This document shows, piece after piece, positions 1 through 10,875 of a DNA stretch of 60,000 bases. Position numbers and translations under genes: made by a program. This DNA is from Nematostella vectensis (taxonomy: Eukaryota > Cnidaria > Anthozoa > Actiniaria > Edwardsiidae), in NCBI RefSeq assembly GCF_932526225.1, contig NC_064048.1, positions 12,285,665 through 12,345,664 on the forward strand, read 5' to 3'. The notes beneath the pieces are model-generated. The model was not told where the DNA came from and searched no databases. It was given only the letters and a program-made list of their open reading frames with translations. Each line of letters begins with the position of its first letter. Positions within the stretch are counted from its first letter, which is position 1.

Positions 1-524
1 TAATATGGGAGTAAGTATTGGTCCAGCAGGATATTCATTGTAAATATGTGGTTATTGGGTTATTTACAATTACATATATTCTTTCATCTTATTTTTTCTA
101 TATGGGAAAACTGGTTTTAATGTAGAAGGTGTGAGATAGTAGAATCCTTAGAGCTTATTTATTTCTCTCATCTGAACTTATTCAGAAACTGTCAGGCATT
201 TAGATATATATGGTGTTTGTCAGACGATTTTTAAAAGTGTTGATATTGAAAGTAACTGAATATTTTTTGACAATACATAAATATGATAAATAGTAATTTA
301 TTACAATAAATTAATTCATACACTTTATGATTATACATTCAGTTATAGTTTTAATAATTACACAGACTGAGTAACTATAAGTTGCATGAAAATATATATA
401 TGTACATGTATACTAGGCGTATATAAAATTTTATATAATATTAAAAACATAATTTTATAACTGAATCACTTCAGGTGATTATCATATATAGCATGTCTTT
501 TACTCATACATATTATTATTACAG
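1..524. other. AT-rich 5' flank of transposase exon, probable intron
   Basis: No open frame of note is visible. The stretch is very AT-rich with short TA runs. It ends in a pyrimidine/AT-rich tract and CAG at 522-524, a good 3' splice acceptor for the transposase exon that follows. The transposase start codon should therefore lie upstream, outside or near the left edge of the window. Confidence 0.5.
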
Positions 525-2420
525 GTGTGTGATGCAAGTTTCTCTGTCTGCCACCAGGGAAAGAGGGATGTGGATCGCCATCTTGCAGGGACAGAGCATA
601 AGCGTGCTTCAAAAACAACCTCAGAACACAAGTCAGTAAAGTCATTCTTTGTGGCCGACAAGCAAAAAGATGCTGTAACAAACGCAGAGGTACTCTACAC
701 AGGGTACATACTAGAGCACAATCTGCCATTTGAGTCAACTGCACATGCTGGAGAGTTGTTTAGAAAGATGTTTCCAGACAGTGAAATTGCCAAAAAGTAT
801 GGTTGTGCTCCAACGAAAACAGCTGCCATTGTAAACTATGCCCTGGCTCCTGAAATGTTGGACCCTGTGGTACAGTACATCAAGACACAGCCATTCAGCT
901 TGGCTATTGATGGCAGCAGTGACACAGGAACAGCAAGCATGTATCCTCTTGTGGTGCGCATATATGATGTAAATCGAGGTGAAGTGGCATCTCAGTTCTG
1001 GCATATGTGCCTGATATCTGACTGTACTGCTCAAGGTATTTTCAATTCTGTCAGTGATGTATTTCGAGATTATGAGGTTCCATGGGAAAATGTGATTGGA
1101 CTTAGTCTTGACAATGCCTCTGTCAACATGGGCAAGCACAATGGCCTGTACAGACATTTTGAAAGAAAAAATGCAAGTGTTTACACTTTTGGATGCCCAT
1201 GCCACATTGTGCACAACACAGCCAGCTATGGAGCCAAGGCATATGCGGAGGCTGCAGGGTTTGACCTTGGTGATTTCTTGGTGGACATCTACTATTACTT
1301 CGACAACAGCACCAAGCGTCAGGCCTCCCTGAAAGATTTTTGTGACTTCTGTGACCAAGATTACAGGAAGATCCTGAAATATGGGGCCACACGGTGGTTA
1401 AGCAGGGAGTTGTGCGTATCCCGGGTGCTAAAACAGTACCCTAGCCTGCAGAGTTATTTTGCTAGTCAGCCCGAATTAAGATCAGACAAGCGATTGTGTA
1501 GGCTGAGGGAATACTTTGCTGACCCTAAAACAGAGATTCATCTCATGTTTTTTCAGTCAATTCTGCCAGTCTTCAGTGAGCTCAACAAGCAGTTGCAGGG
1601 GGAAGAACCTCAGATTCACTGCTTGCGGCAAGGCTTATCCGATTTCCTGCAAAAGCTCCTTGGAAGGTGCATGCTGGCAACATCGTACAAGGACAAGGAC
1701 CTGGATGATAGAGCTAGCATGAACTTCGAGAATGAAGACTTATTCCTATCACCAAAAGATGTCATGATTGGCTTCACCACAAGGACTACCATGCAGAAGC
1801 ATAATCTTTTGCCAGAAGAGGAGAAGAAACTTGCACAAGATTGTCGAAAATTCATGACAGCTTCATTACAGTATGCATGCAAAAATTTTCCATTGAAAGA
1901 TCCTTTGCTCAAACATGCTGAGTTTCTGAACTTTCATGAACGTGCAAACCAAACATTTGACAGTGTTCAATTTTTCATTTCTAAATTTCCCACACTGGAA
2001 GCTGCCATGGAAGGAAAAATGGATGCTCTGTATGATGAGTTTTGTGCGTATCAGGCTCTGGGCAATGACAGTCAGCTTTCTGATCTTTCACGTATCGATC
2101 ACATATGGATGTATCTGGGAAAAATGGAGGGCAAAAATGGCCTCAGGTTTGGTCTGCTGGCACAAGTGGCACAGTATGTCCTTGTTCTGCCTCACAGCAA
2201 TGCTGCTGAAGAGCGTATTTTTTCAACTGTTGAGAAAAATAAAACTAAATATAGAGGCAGCTTGTCAAATACAACAACACTGCCCTCCATCCTTACTTGC
2301 AAGACCAATTATTTCAACCACACCCATTGCTATAAGTTTAAGCCAACTAAATCTGTGCTTCAGAAGGCAAAAAAAGCTGCCACAACCTACAATGCTGACC
2401 ATAGCAGTACTTCTAAGTGA
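525..2420 (+). CDS. hAT-family transposase (partial: last exon, or domesticated copy)
   Basis: The open frame encodes about 631 residues of a hAT-superfamily transposase. It starts at a GTG directly behind a splice acceptor (CAG at 522-524), so 525 is an exon edge, not a true start. The N-terminus has a Cys/His zinc-finger-like stretch (C2, C9, H20, H25). The RNase-H-fold core shows a first acidic residue in AIDGSSDTG (D129), a second in GLSLDNAS (D196), the hAT-type CPCH motif (C224, H227) and an RW pair in GATRWLSRE. The C-terminal dimerisation/catalytic region has HSNAAEERIFS (E562/E563). Known hAT transposases cut and paste DNA with these D, D, E residues. The frame has no stops or frameshifts, which fits a young element or a domesticated gene. 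I found no convincing terminal inverted repeats or 8-bp target duplications around it. Confidence 0.85.
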   Translation: MCDASFSVCHQGKRDVDRHLAGTEHKRASKTTSEHKSVKSFFVADKQKDAVTNAEVLYTGYILEHNLPFESTAHAGELFRKMFPDSEIAKKYGCAPTKTAAIVNYALAPEMLDPVVQYIKTQPFSLAIDGSSDTGTASMYPLVVRIYDVNRGEVASQFWHMCLISDCTAQGIFNSVSDVFRDYEVPWENVIGLSLDNASVNMGKHNGLYRHFERKNASVYTFGCPCHIVHNTASYGAKAYAEAAGFDLGDFLVDIYYYFDNSTKRQASLKDFCDFCDQDYRKILKYGATRWLSRELCVSRVLKQYPSLQSYFASQPELRSDKRLCRLREYFADPKTEIHLMFFQSILPVFSELNKQLQGEEPQIHCLRQGLSDFLQKLLGRCMLATSYKDKDLDDRASMNFENEDLFLSPKDVMIGFTTRTTMQKHNLLPEEEKKLAQDCRKFMTASLQYACKNFPLKDPLLKHAEFLNFHERANQTFDSVQFFISKFPTLEAAMEGKMDALYDEFCAYQALGNDSQLSDLSRIDHIWMYLGKMEGKNGLRFGLLAQVAQYVLVLPHSNAAEERIFSTVEKNKTKYRGSLSNTTTLPSILTCKTNYFNHTHCYKFKPTKSVLQKAKKAATTYNADHSSTSK

Positions 2421-3160
2421 AATTTTATGAGAACTGGTTTATTTGTTAATTTGACTGTTCATCTAGGTCTATAAACTGCATATTTTTAGGTATTCATCTA
2501 TTACAAAACTGTACAGTCATGTATATATGTATGTGTAAAATACTATATAATTATAATATTATGAGTCAATTCAGTACCTTTAACAATCTCTAGATTAAAT
2601 GCTCAGAACAAGAATTAGTTTGACATCTACATGTAATTTTATATAAAATAAATATATTAAAATACATTAAAGTACAAATTTGTGTACTTATTATTGTGTT
2701 GAAGTAGACTGCTGAAATAATGATTTTGTGAAATTTTCAAAAGTAATATATTTTATTATAATTCAGTTATTATAGATAAAATATTGATTTTAAGTATTAT
2801 CAGTTCAAATAACTACTGTTATATATATATAAATATATATATCTTTAAAATTCATATAAATATTCTAAAGAATCTAAATATTTCATGGACGCTTTAATTT
2901 TTTTTGTTTTTTTTAAATTACATATCATATATGGATCTATTGTAAACTTGTTAATAAACTGTATTTTGGCACATATGACATCTTATGATTTTGCCTTTCA
3001 GAATGCATCAGAAGTCATGTTTTCACAACTATTTTTCAAAGCGCCAGAGGTGCTGCTCCGCGCCTCGCCGGCTACGCCGTCGAGCTCGGCTGCTTCGCAG
3101 CCCAGCTACCGCTCCGATGTGACCAGCACAGCCTTTTATAAAACTTGGGACCTATGTTGA
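2421..3160. other. AT-rich 3' flank with a short GC-rich island
   Basis: Mostly AT-rich, probably transposase 3' UTR and flank. Around 3042-3120 the composition changes abruptly to GC-rich. That island contains the self-complementary GGCTGCTTCGCAGCC and begins CAGAGGTGCTG, which looks like a transposon end. A weak frame (2885-3160) crosses it, with a possible acceptor TTTCAG at 2996-3001. No gene is recognised. Confidence 0.35.
2647..2652 (+). terminator. Candidate polyadenylation signal of the transposase
   Basis: AATAAA lies about 230 bases after the transposase stop, a normal 3' UTR distance. In such AT-rich DNA it could occur by chance. Confidence 0.4.
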
Positions 3161-3218
3161 TGGAGTAACATGAAAGACAAAGGGTTCTAACAGCGATGGC
3201 AAAAGGTTAGAGTGTTAA

Positions 3219-3582
3219 ATGAGGTCGTACGTGTTATAGGAACGGAGATAATTGCTTGTTTAAACTCGAGTGACCTCGTGCCTGACCCGATGAGTAAATT
3301 GTTAGTGAAGCAATTCACAAAGCAGAAACTAGCTTGAAGTTGTGTATAAGAACAAAATCATTCTCCAGAAAAGAATGTAAAACAGATCTAACAGATCTCC
3401 CCCATTCATAATGAGGTCGTACGTGTTATAGGAACGGAGATAATTGCTTGTTAAAACTCTAGTGTCCTCGTGCATGATCCGATGAATAAATTGTTAGTGA
3501 AGCAATTCACAAAGCGGAAACTAGCTTGAAGTTGTGTATCGGAACAAAATCATTCTACATAAAAGAATGTAAAACAAATCTC
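3219..3582. repeat. Two-copy tandem repeat, period 192 bp
   Basis: The block starting ATGAGGTCGTACGTG at 3219 recurs at 3411. Both copies run about 172 bp to AAGAATGTAAAACA, with scattered substitutions, separated by a short linker. No coding sense is seen. Confidence 0.85.
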
Positions 3583-5926
3583 AAATGATTGTAATAAACG
3601 GAGAAGTTATACTGTCAGGTTATGTTCTGGTGGTTAAGATTATGGGTTATGAGACGACGGGTTAAGGTTGTTATAAGAGATGGGGTTGATAATAAAACGA
3701 CATGAGAGTTATGAATAAAGGGTTTTTTTGTTTAGTGGAGAAGGTAGTTAGTAAATATGGTATTATGTGGAGATTGAAACAGTTAAAATCGGAAGCTTGT
3801 TTCGAGTGTTGTGTAGCGGATGTGAAGAGGTGATGGCGGCATTAGTAAAATCTGATAAAGGGGGATAATGTGAGTGTGAACAGAATGATAAGCAGGGATA
3901 TTGTGAAAAGACTGTGTAGTGTTTTTGAGAAAGTGTGTTGTGTGTAGTGTGGGAAGGTAATGTGTAGGATAAGAGAAAGAAAAGTGTTTGGATTGTAGGG
4001 AGGAAATGGTGAGCGGTAATGGAGAGGGTGAGGTATGTGTGGAGGTATGTATCTAATGAAGTGTGTAAATGGTATGACTGACAGGCGAAATTAAACAACA
4101 ACAGAGACCGAATGAGTGTTGCGAAAACGCCGAGAGAAGATAAAAAATACTGTAGCGGTGAAAGGGGGTATTGCGGACAATGGAAAATGATGCTAGTAAA
4201 ACGGCGAGAAGAAGATGAAGTAGGGGCGCGGGAGGCGACAAAGGGAGCGCGGTGAGAGTGGAGATGACGCTGAAACGTTAACAAGACAGGAAGGATAGTT
4301 TTCCCCAGATGAAGCGATAATCGGTGGTAAGAGATAAGGGGAAAAGGCAAAGGCACGAAGAAAACAACCGGCATGTATATGCAAAATGGACATAACAAAA
4401 TAAACCAATAAGACAAAAGTGTGTAGGTCATTTCAAAGAGCTCTGCGAAATGTAGAACTAAAGGCATATAACGCCAACCAAGACTTCTCATCAGGGGGCG
4501 AGGTCTATTGGTTGGTCATATACGAACCTGGAGATAAAAGCGGGGAGACTTAGGGGAAAGCTAGGGGAAAAGCGGCGATGATGGTGGGAGTAAAAAGGGG
4601 AAAAAACTAGGGAGATGATTTGTATATGAAGCGTGTTTCGAATGATAAGGCCCTCATCACCCGCCCCTACACGCTCGTTAGTAATGCCTCTAGTGTAGCG
4701 TGGTGCATGCAATGGCCAAACCTGTGTAGCGCCTGGCTCCGGCTGAGTGCATGGCTTGGTCTGAAAAGTAAAAGGTAGCGCGCCGGGGAATGAGGTAAAG
4801 AGAAAAAAGTGGATAGAGGCTAAGATAGGAGGGGGAAGTGTGTAGTGGACAAAATGGTGCATGTGATGGTCCTGGTTAGTGGCTGTATGTGGTGGACTGA
4901 ATGATAAATAAGTGAGGGAACTTATGCATGTAGCTGGAAGGGGAGAGAATACGGATGTCGTGATGTGGTGTGTAGTATATAGGATGTGTGGAAAGGAGGG
5001 TGTACATACCCGAGATGTGTATTGGCGGAGCTTAGATTGCGTGTCTTGGAGGTATTCCGTATGCAGCGAAGTGGGGGGTTATGAGGGGATTGCGCTCGTG
5101 GTTATACGAGTATTAGATGAAAATAGATATCGGGGGTGAGGTGTGTTAGTGTGGCTAGGTGTGGGAGTAGGTGGGGAGTGTGGCGGTGTGGTGGAAGGGA
5201 TCGGGGAGCTGGGGGGGGGGAAACTGTAGTGTATTATGAGCTTGGTGGCTAGGGCTGGGTGGGGGGGAGATAGATAGTAGGGCATCGAGTTGCGTGGGGG
5301 GGGGAGGTAGTCAAGAAAATTATGGGTAGGAGATGTTGTGTGAGGGGGTGAGGTATGTTGGAGTAAGATATCATCTTCAATGTGGGAGGGGTCTGTATGA
5401 TAAGGGGTGTTGGGTGTTGAGGTGTTAGAGTAGAGTGTGGGCGTGTGGGTGGATTGGGTTGTGGTAGTAGTGGTTAACACATGTGGGCATACAACAGATC
5501 ATGTTGTGCCATAGCGACGGCGGGTAGAGGCTGTGGAGAGATTATAATGATGAGTGTAAGCAATGGGGGGGGAGGGGGGTTGTGTGTTGTTCTCAGAGGG
5601 AAAGTGGGAAGAAGGTGAAGTGTGGGAGGGGGTACGTCTTGGGATCACAGATTGTGATACAGCACTTTCCCCGTATGGTACATAAATTTTTGGTTTGGAT
5701 CGGGTATTCGTACCAAGACGTAGGGGCCTAAAGTGGTGTGGTAGTGAGGTGGGTGTAATCGTATGGTATGGTGATGTTGGAGGGTGATGGTGAGGGATGG
5801 CTAGTAAGGTAATGTGGAATGGAGATGGTAGTAATGTAATTACGGTGGGGAGGTGGATAGGTTAGACTAGTATGTGGTGGAGGGTGGTTAAAAGATAAAG
5901 TGGGACTTTAGAATAGGTTGTGGTTG
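3583..5926. other. Strongly C-poor, G/T-rich plus strand; no gene recognised
   Basis: About 2.3 kb in which cytosine is scarce on the plus strand, most extreme at about 5080-5640 where G runs of 7-10 recur. Minus-strand open frames at 3763-4491, 4491-4862 and 5079-5480 exist only because the complement is pyrimidine-rich and stop-poor. Their products are Ser/Pro/Leu/Thr-rich with no domain. It could be a skewed simple-sequence region or low-quality read sequence in the assembly. Confidence 0.5.
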
Positions 5927-6018
5927 CATCCATCATTTGTTTCTTTGCAAGGGCAAAGCTGGTCAGAATGTAGCTTTGATTCAAGTGTACATTAATGAAA
6001 CTTCTATCAAGGGAAGGG
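5927..6018 (+). repeat. Imperfect direct repeat, copy 1
   Basis: The segment around GCAAAGCTGGTCAGAATG to GAAACTTCTATCAAGGGAA resembles 7236-7325 (TCAAAGCTTGTTAAAATG ... GGAACTTCTATAAAGGGAA). The pair brackets about 1.2 kb holding the CTATCTCTTAGGG repeats and a MITE. Confidence 0.5.
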
Positions 6019-6100
6019 TTTTTTATTAGAGCAAGGTCCGGGGGGGGGACTCTCCAGAAAGATAGACGGGGGTGCTCGACCTATCTTTTATGGTATAAAA

Positions 6101-6480
6101 TTCTTACCAACTTCTATCTCTTAGGGTGTGTTTTAGGATTTTTCCGATTCTGCTATCTTTTAGGGGTTTTCACGCCCGGGGAGGAGGATTTTTCCGATTC
6201 TGCTATCTTTGAGGGTGTCTTACGCTAAGTGGTGGCCCAATCGCTCGAAATTTATTTTACAATAAACCACAAGTCAACTGATCAGTTAATACTTTCGACT
6301 TTATTGTCGGTAACATAACAATATAGGATCCGTCAGCAAATTAAAACCAGCATTGTTTTTTAATGCTATCTCTCAGGGTTAAAAATTCCTCTGACCACAC
6401 CCAATGTGCTATCTCTTAAGGGTAAGAATTGTTGTTGACCATGCCCTTAGTGCTATCCCTTAGGGTTAAAATTGATTATG
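6101..6480 (+). repeat. Degenerate minisatellite with CTATCTCTTAGGG core
   Basis: The motif (G)CTATCTCTTAGGG and close variants recur at about 6114, 6151, 6203, 6363, 6410 and 6451. A longer shared block, AGGATTTTTCCGATTCTGC, occurs twice (around 6136 and 6187). Spacing is irregular, about 40-60 bp in clusters, so this is an old or interrupted array. Confidence 0.65.
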
Positions 6481-7046
6481 CTGTCGAGCATCCCTGTCTC
6501 TCAAACTCCCGTTTCTCAAAGTCCCCCCACCTCCCCCCTGGGAGCAAGGTACTAAATTATATAAAGACAACATCAAACTTATGCTTTTTCAATAATAAAT
6601 CTGTAAAGAAAACAGTTTTATATCAAACCTGTAGGTAAAGAGAAAGGGGAAAATGTTAGGATTGTGCTCATTCAAGCTATTATTGCATTATTGTTATATA
6701 TTTTTTAAAGTAGAGTCACATTTTGTCAAATAGAGTCATTCATTTCTCCCTTTTTCTTCTCCTCATTGACTTTTTGTTATACTTATTTCTCTCTCACCCT
6801 AACATAGGTCAATGAACATGGTTTGGTTTGAAATTAGAAATTTGAATTAAGCACTTTCAGTAATAATTTAGGATTTGCCTCCATTGCATTCATTTTTGAG
6901 TAGTCAGTATGGGTGGATCCAGGGTTTCTAAAACCAACAGGCCAATGGGTGGGTGCATCAATATGTAATGCATGACAGGAGGTATATTTGTGGAGTTTCG
7001 TTTCAACACATTCTTTTGAATAATCAGTTGTGGTACATGAAAACTA

Positions 7047-7201
7047 CAGTAGCGGGTCTATGGGGGGAGGGGGGGTTAGGGGTTTAAACCTCCCCTTGGT
7101 CTTTCTTTTTTTATTGTTTTCATTGTATCTGTTCATTCCAAAATCGTTACGAAGGTAAAATAATGACATCCCCCCCTTGGCAAAAGCTAGATCCGCCCCT
7201 G
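7047..7201. mobile_element. MITE, CAGNNGCGGATCTAG family, 5-bp target duplication
   Basis: A 155-bp element starts CAGTAGCGGGTCTA and ends TAGATCCGCCCCTG, imperfect terminal inverted repeats. It is flanked by AACTA at 7042-7046 and 7202-7206. The inside has G and C runs and no open frame. A second copy of the same family lies at 19293-20020. Confidence 0.85.
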
Positions 7202-7235
7202 AACTACAGTATGGCATCTAAATCTTTGGAATGCT

Positions 7236-7325
7236 GTGAAATCCATGATATATTCTTCACAAGGTCAAAGCTTGTTAAAATGGTGTTTTGATAAATATAT
7301 ACATAGTGGAACTTCTATAAAGGGA
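7236..7325 (+). repeat. Imperfect direct repeat, copy 2
   Basis: Partner of the segment at 5927-6018; similarity is clearest in the AAAGCT.GT...AATG and AACTTCTAT.AAGGGAA parts. Confidence 0.45.
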
Positions 7326-8472
7326 AATAAGAATTGACCATTAGACTCTTGAAAAAACATTCTCGTCAACTAAGACACCTTGAACTTTGACAGCCTCTTT
7401 CAAACCAAGTTTTAGTATTTTGTTAACTTTCATACTGCATATTTAATATTATTGAATAAGTGCTTGCTTGATCCATTTGGAGGGGCCAATACAATTCATA
7501 ATTACATGGCAGTAAAATATGACATATTTTTAATCTCATTAAAAAGCTACTAGAGATACTAGAGGCACCAAGATCCCCTCTAGAACTACCCCTATCAGTC
7601 ACACTAAAAGGTGTTAATTGCTGGCTCCGCTTTTAGGCAGGGCCTAAATATATATATTACACATGGACTAGTTGTGTGTGAACGTACATTGAAAAAATAA
7701 TACAAACTAATCACTTCATGTCGTATAATAAAAACTCCATTCAATGTCTATGGCACTAACTTTTGCAATAAACCGAATGCGAAAACATCGCCGAAAAGAC
7801 ATTCTTGAGAATTGCTCTCTCATCTCATTTGTGAAAAAAATAAAAACATTTTTGTAATATGAAATGTTACGAAAATAAAATGTAATATAATATTAAAACT
7901 GCTAGGAGAAGACGTCACAGCGTGTCATGAGCAACAGTTATGCAACCCGACTGCGTCTCGTTACGTTTTTTTTGTTGTTGTTCATGACACACTGTGACGA
8001 TATTTGGACATCTATAAGAGGAAAGACGCACAAAAAATAATATATATATCTATATTGTCAAATACAATATATGTAATGATTTTTATCATAGAAACATTTT
8101 GATATGCAATTTTCCAAAATGCAAGGCGCAAATCAGGCGTTGATTATTTCCTCTCATAAAATAAGGCATCTCTAAAAAATGTTTTTTCAACAGGCAGGAA
8201 ATTTAAATGCTATTCCTGCCTAATTTAGTTAATAATTTTGCGTTTACTTGGACGTTTGAGGTTCTTTGTTTAATCAGTGCTGCATCAATATTCTGTATGT
8301 TTCAACTTAAAATCCTTATTTCTCCGTAAATTTTTATTTGGTTCGAAAAGGGTGGTGGGATGACTATTAAAGAAAAAACTGAGATTAGCCCGATGGGTAT
8401 AAAGAGCTGTGCATACGATGCCTTTGTAGCGATTGTGCTTGCGCCGTATTTCTATTGACTCTGGTTGTGTGC
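7326..8472. other. Non-coding stretch
   Basis: No gene is seen. It contains the foldback at 7913-7999 listed separately and short TA runs. The last 100 bases lead into the 152-bp array. Confidence 0.5.
7913..7999. repeat. Foldback hairpin, 24-bp arms
   Basis: Arms 7913-7936 (CGTCACAGCGTGTCATGA...) and 7976-7999 (...TCATGACACACTGTGACG) pair at 22 of 24 positions around a 39-base loop. This is probably a small foldback element. No target duplication was recognised. Confidence 0.75.
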
Positions 8473-9367
8473 CGTAAATATTAAAATCTGTTCAAGAGAA
8501 ATACGGTAAAGCGCGAGAATTGAAAGCGTGACGGCAAGCATCTTGTCACGCAATCTATATATTGTCAGGCAATCTATATATTGTCATGAAATCTTTCTCT
8601 TTTCACGCATTCTTTCTCTTGTCACGTAAATATTAAAATCTGTTCAAGAGAAATACGGTAAAGCGCGAGAATTAAAAGCGTGACGGCAAGCATCTTGTCA
8701 CGCAATCTATATATTGTCAGGCAATCTATATATTGTCATGAAATCTTTCTCTTTTCACGCATTCTTTCTCTTGTCACGTAAATATTAAAATCTGTTCAAG
8801 AGAAATACGGTAAAGCGCGAGAATTAAAGCGTGACGGCAAGCATCTTGTCACGCAATCTATATATTGTCAGGCAATCTATATATTGTCATGAAATCTTTC
8901 TCTTTTCACGCATTCTTTCTCTTGTCACGTAAATATTAAAATCTGTTCAAGAGAAATACGGTAAAGCGCGAGAATTAAAAGCGTGACGGCAAGCATCTTG
9001 TCACGCAATCTATATATTGTCAGGCAATCTATATATTGTCATGAAATCTTTCTCTTTTCACGCATTCTTTCTCTTGTCACGTAAATATTAAAATCTGTTC
9101 AAGAGAAATACGGTAAAGCGCGAGAATTAAAAGCGTGACGGCAAGCATCTTGTCACGCAATCTATATATTGTCAGGCAATCTATATATTGTCATGAAATT
9201 TTTCTCTTTTCACGCATTCTTTCTCTTGTCACGTAAATATTAAAATCTGTTCAAGAGAAATACGGTAAAGCGCGAGAATTAAAAGCATGGCGGCAAGCCT
9301 CTTCAAAGGCAATCTTTCTCTTGTCACGCGATCTTTCTTTTTCACGCAATCGTTCTCTTGTCACGTA
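8473..9367 (+). repeat. Tandem array, 152-bp unit, about 5.9 copies
   Basis: Units begin CGTAAATATTAAAATCTG at 8473, 8625, 8777, 8928, 9080 and 9232, giving periods of 152, 152, 151, 152 and 152. Complete copies are nearly identical; the last is diverged and truncated. Each unit has an internal doublet (GCAATCTATATATTGTCA) and repeated TTGTCACG motifs. The array ends about 100 bp before the putative TATA box of the HEPN-ROC gene. Confidence 0.95.
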
Positions 9368-9474
9368 AAAATCAGAATGCGAGCTATTCAAGAGGGTGTT
9401 CGTAAGTACGTCAATTATTACAAACCGCGTTGGAACAAACCTTCCACGAACCTCCAGTCCGAACTCGAACCAAG

Positions 9475-9569
9475 ATATATAAATTTCATCGGAATTTGCA
9501 TTAACCCTAACCCGCGCAGAGAACGTACATTGCTGAGGAAACAAGAACAACTTCAGCGGCATTTAACAG
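9475..9569 (+). promoter_or_regulatory. Putative TATA box and 5' UTR exon of the HEPN-ROC gene
   Basis: TATATAAA at about 9476-9483 is followed 30 or more bases on by non-repetitive sequence and then a donor-like CAG|GTAATT at 9569/9570. The next good acceptor on this strand (TTTCTTGCAG, ending 10864) sits 11 bases before the HEPN ATG, so an untranslated first exon here is plausible. An open frame (9287-9592) crosses it but starts inside the tandem array and is not credible as protein. Confidence 0.35.
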
Positions 9570-9570
9570 G

Positions 9571-10860
9571 TAATTATTGCTTTTATTGTTGAGTTATTTC
9601 ACGTCCGGTTAAGTGTCAGTTGTATACTCTTCTTGTGAGGGTTTTTTGTGGTGTTTTTGGCAGACTACGAGTCTGGTACGGCCAAATATCCAACTTCCGC
9701 TTTGTTCAAATGTGTACTTTGAATTTAGTCTTCTGTACTTTGGTCTGAACTGATCTATAAATCCTCGATATTAATCTGTCCATTTTGTTGTTGTGGTATA
9801 TTTTTTTGAAGAGCGATCTAATCGGTCTTAACCTAGATTTGTGCACAATAAGAGGCGCACAGTGGTTAAGTGACCGAGAGATCTTGTCATGGCGATTGCA
9901 AGCATGGCATTGCAAGCAAGCACAAACAGCCAAAACGTGTGAACGGTTAGCGCTTTCTATTGTAACATCGCAGTTGTTTAGCATAAATCAAATAGATATT
10001 CTTCTGAGAGCACCAGTCTAGCAAACCTTAGTTTACCTCACTTTATCATTTTGTGCAAACAAGCACGCAAAACGATTGTTGTGCAACAACAATAACTACA
10101 CTTTTTTATTGTCTTTGTTTGAAGTATATATATATATACACCTTTTTTATAAAGGTTGCACCCGCGAATCAATGTATCGTAACCCACAGTGGTTCATGGG
10201 TAGCGTATACAGGGCTGATCCTGGTTTCTGTTAACGTTTAGAGGTACATAAACAATATTCCTAAAGCTTTCTAATCCTGTGTTTATATATTTCTATAAAC
10301 CCAAGCTATCAACCTTAAACAAGCGTAATGATCTATGTCTTCGTGCCGCCACAGGAACAAAGCCTTGCTGGGCATCAGGTGACGCCGCGCCCTTAATACG
10401 TCCACGTCAAATGCCATAGTCAATTGAATCAGCGGAGTCAAAAATTCATCATGTAAGGAAAGATCATTTTTGCGGCTTTTTAAAGGAAATAGTACTGTCA
10501 ATAAAAACAGCAACAACAGCAACGTTATTTATACTCATAATGAGAGCGACAGAGACTGCATGTAATTGAAACCAAATATTTAACTAATTTAAATGTATTT
10601 GTATTTTTTTATACCTTTTTACCATTTTCATCATTTTTTATTCAAGAATCTATTAACCTTTGGTAAGGAATTCGCGAGATTAAAGAATTCGGAGAGTTTG
10701 GCTTGGCAATACCCCTGGGTTTCCGACGACGGCTCAAAATGCGGAGGTTTCAAATAGCACAACATAAAAAATTACTTTTAGATAATTAATCAATCTGGTC
10801 ACACATCTGACAATGTGAAGTATTTTGATATTTTTTAACCATTAACCAAACCTCTTTCTT
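9571..10860 (+). other. Probable 5' intron of the HEPN-ROC gene
   Basis: No coding sequence is recognised; short ORFs on both strands lack domains. It ends in a pyrimidine tract before the acceptor at 10861-10864. Confidence 0.4.
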
Positions 10861-10875
10861 GCAGCCGTCGCTCTG

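Noticed and set aside
735-1392. Minus-strand ORFs of 89 and 207 codons
   Set aside because: Shadows of the transposase frame.
3042-3120. Right terminal repeat of the hAT element
   Set aside because: CAGAGGTGCTG here points inward in the wrong direction for the right end of the 525-2420 element, and no matching left end was found.
3763-5480. Minus-strand Ser/Pro/Leu-rich proteins
   Set aside because: They are open only because of the pyrimidine-rich complement of the skewed block; no domains or gene structure.
9287-9592. 101-residue protein starting MAASLFKGN
   Set aside because: It starts inside the 152-bp array and crosses the likely TATA box and 5' UTR donor; no domain.
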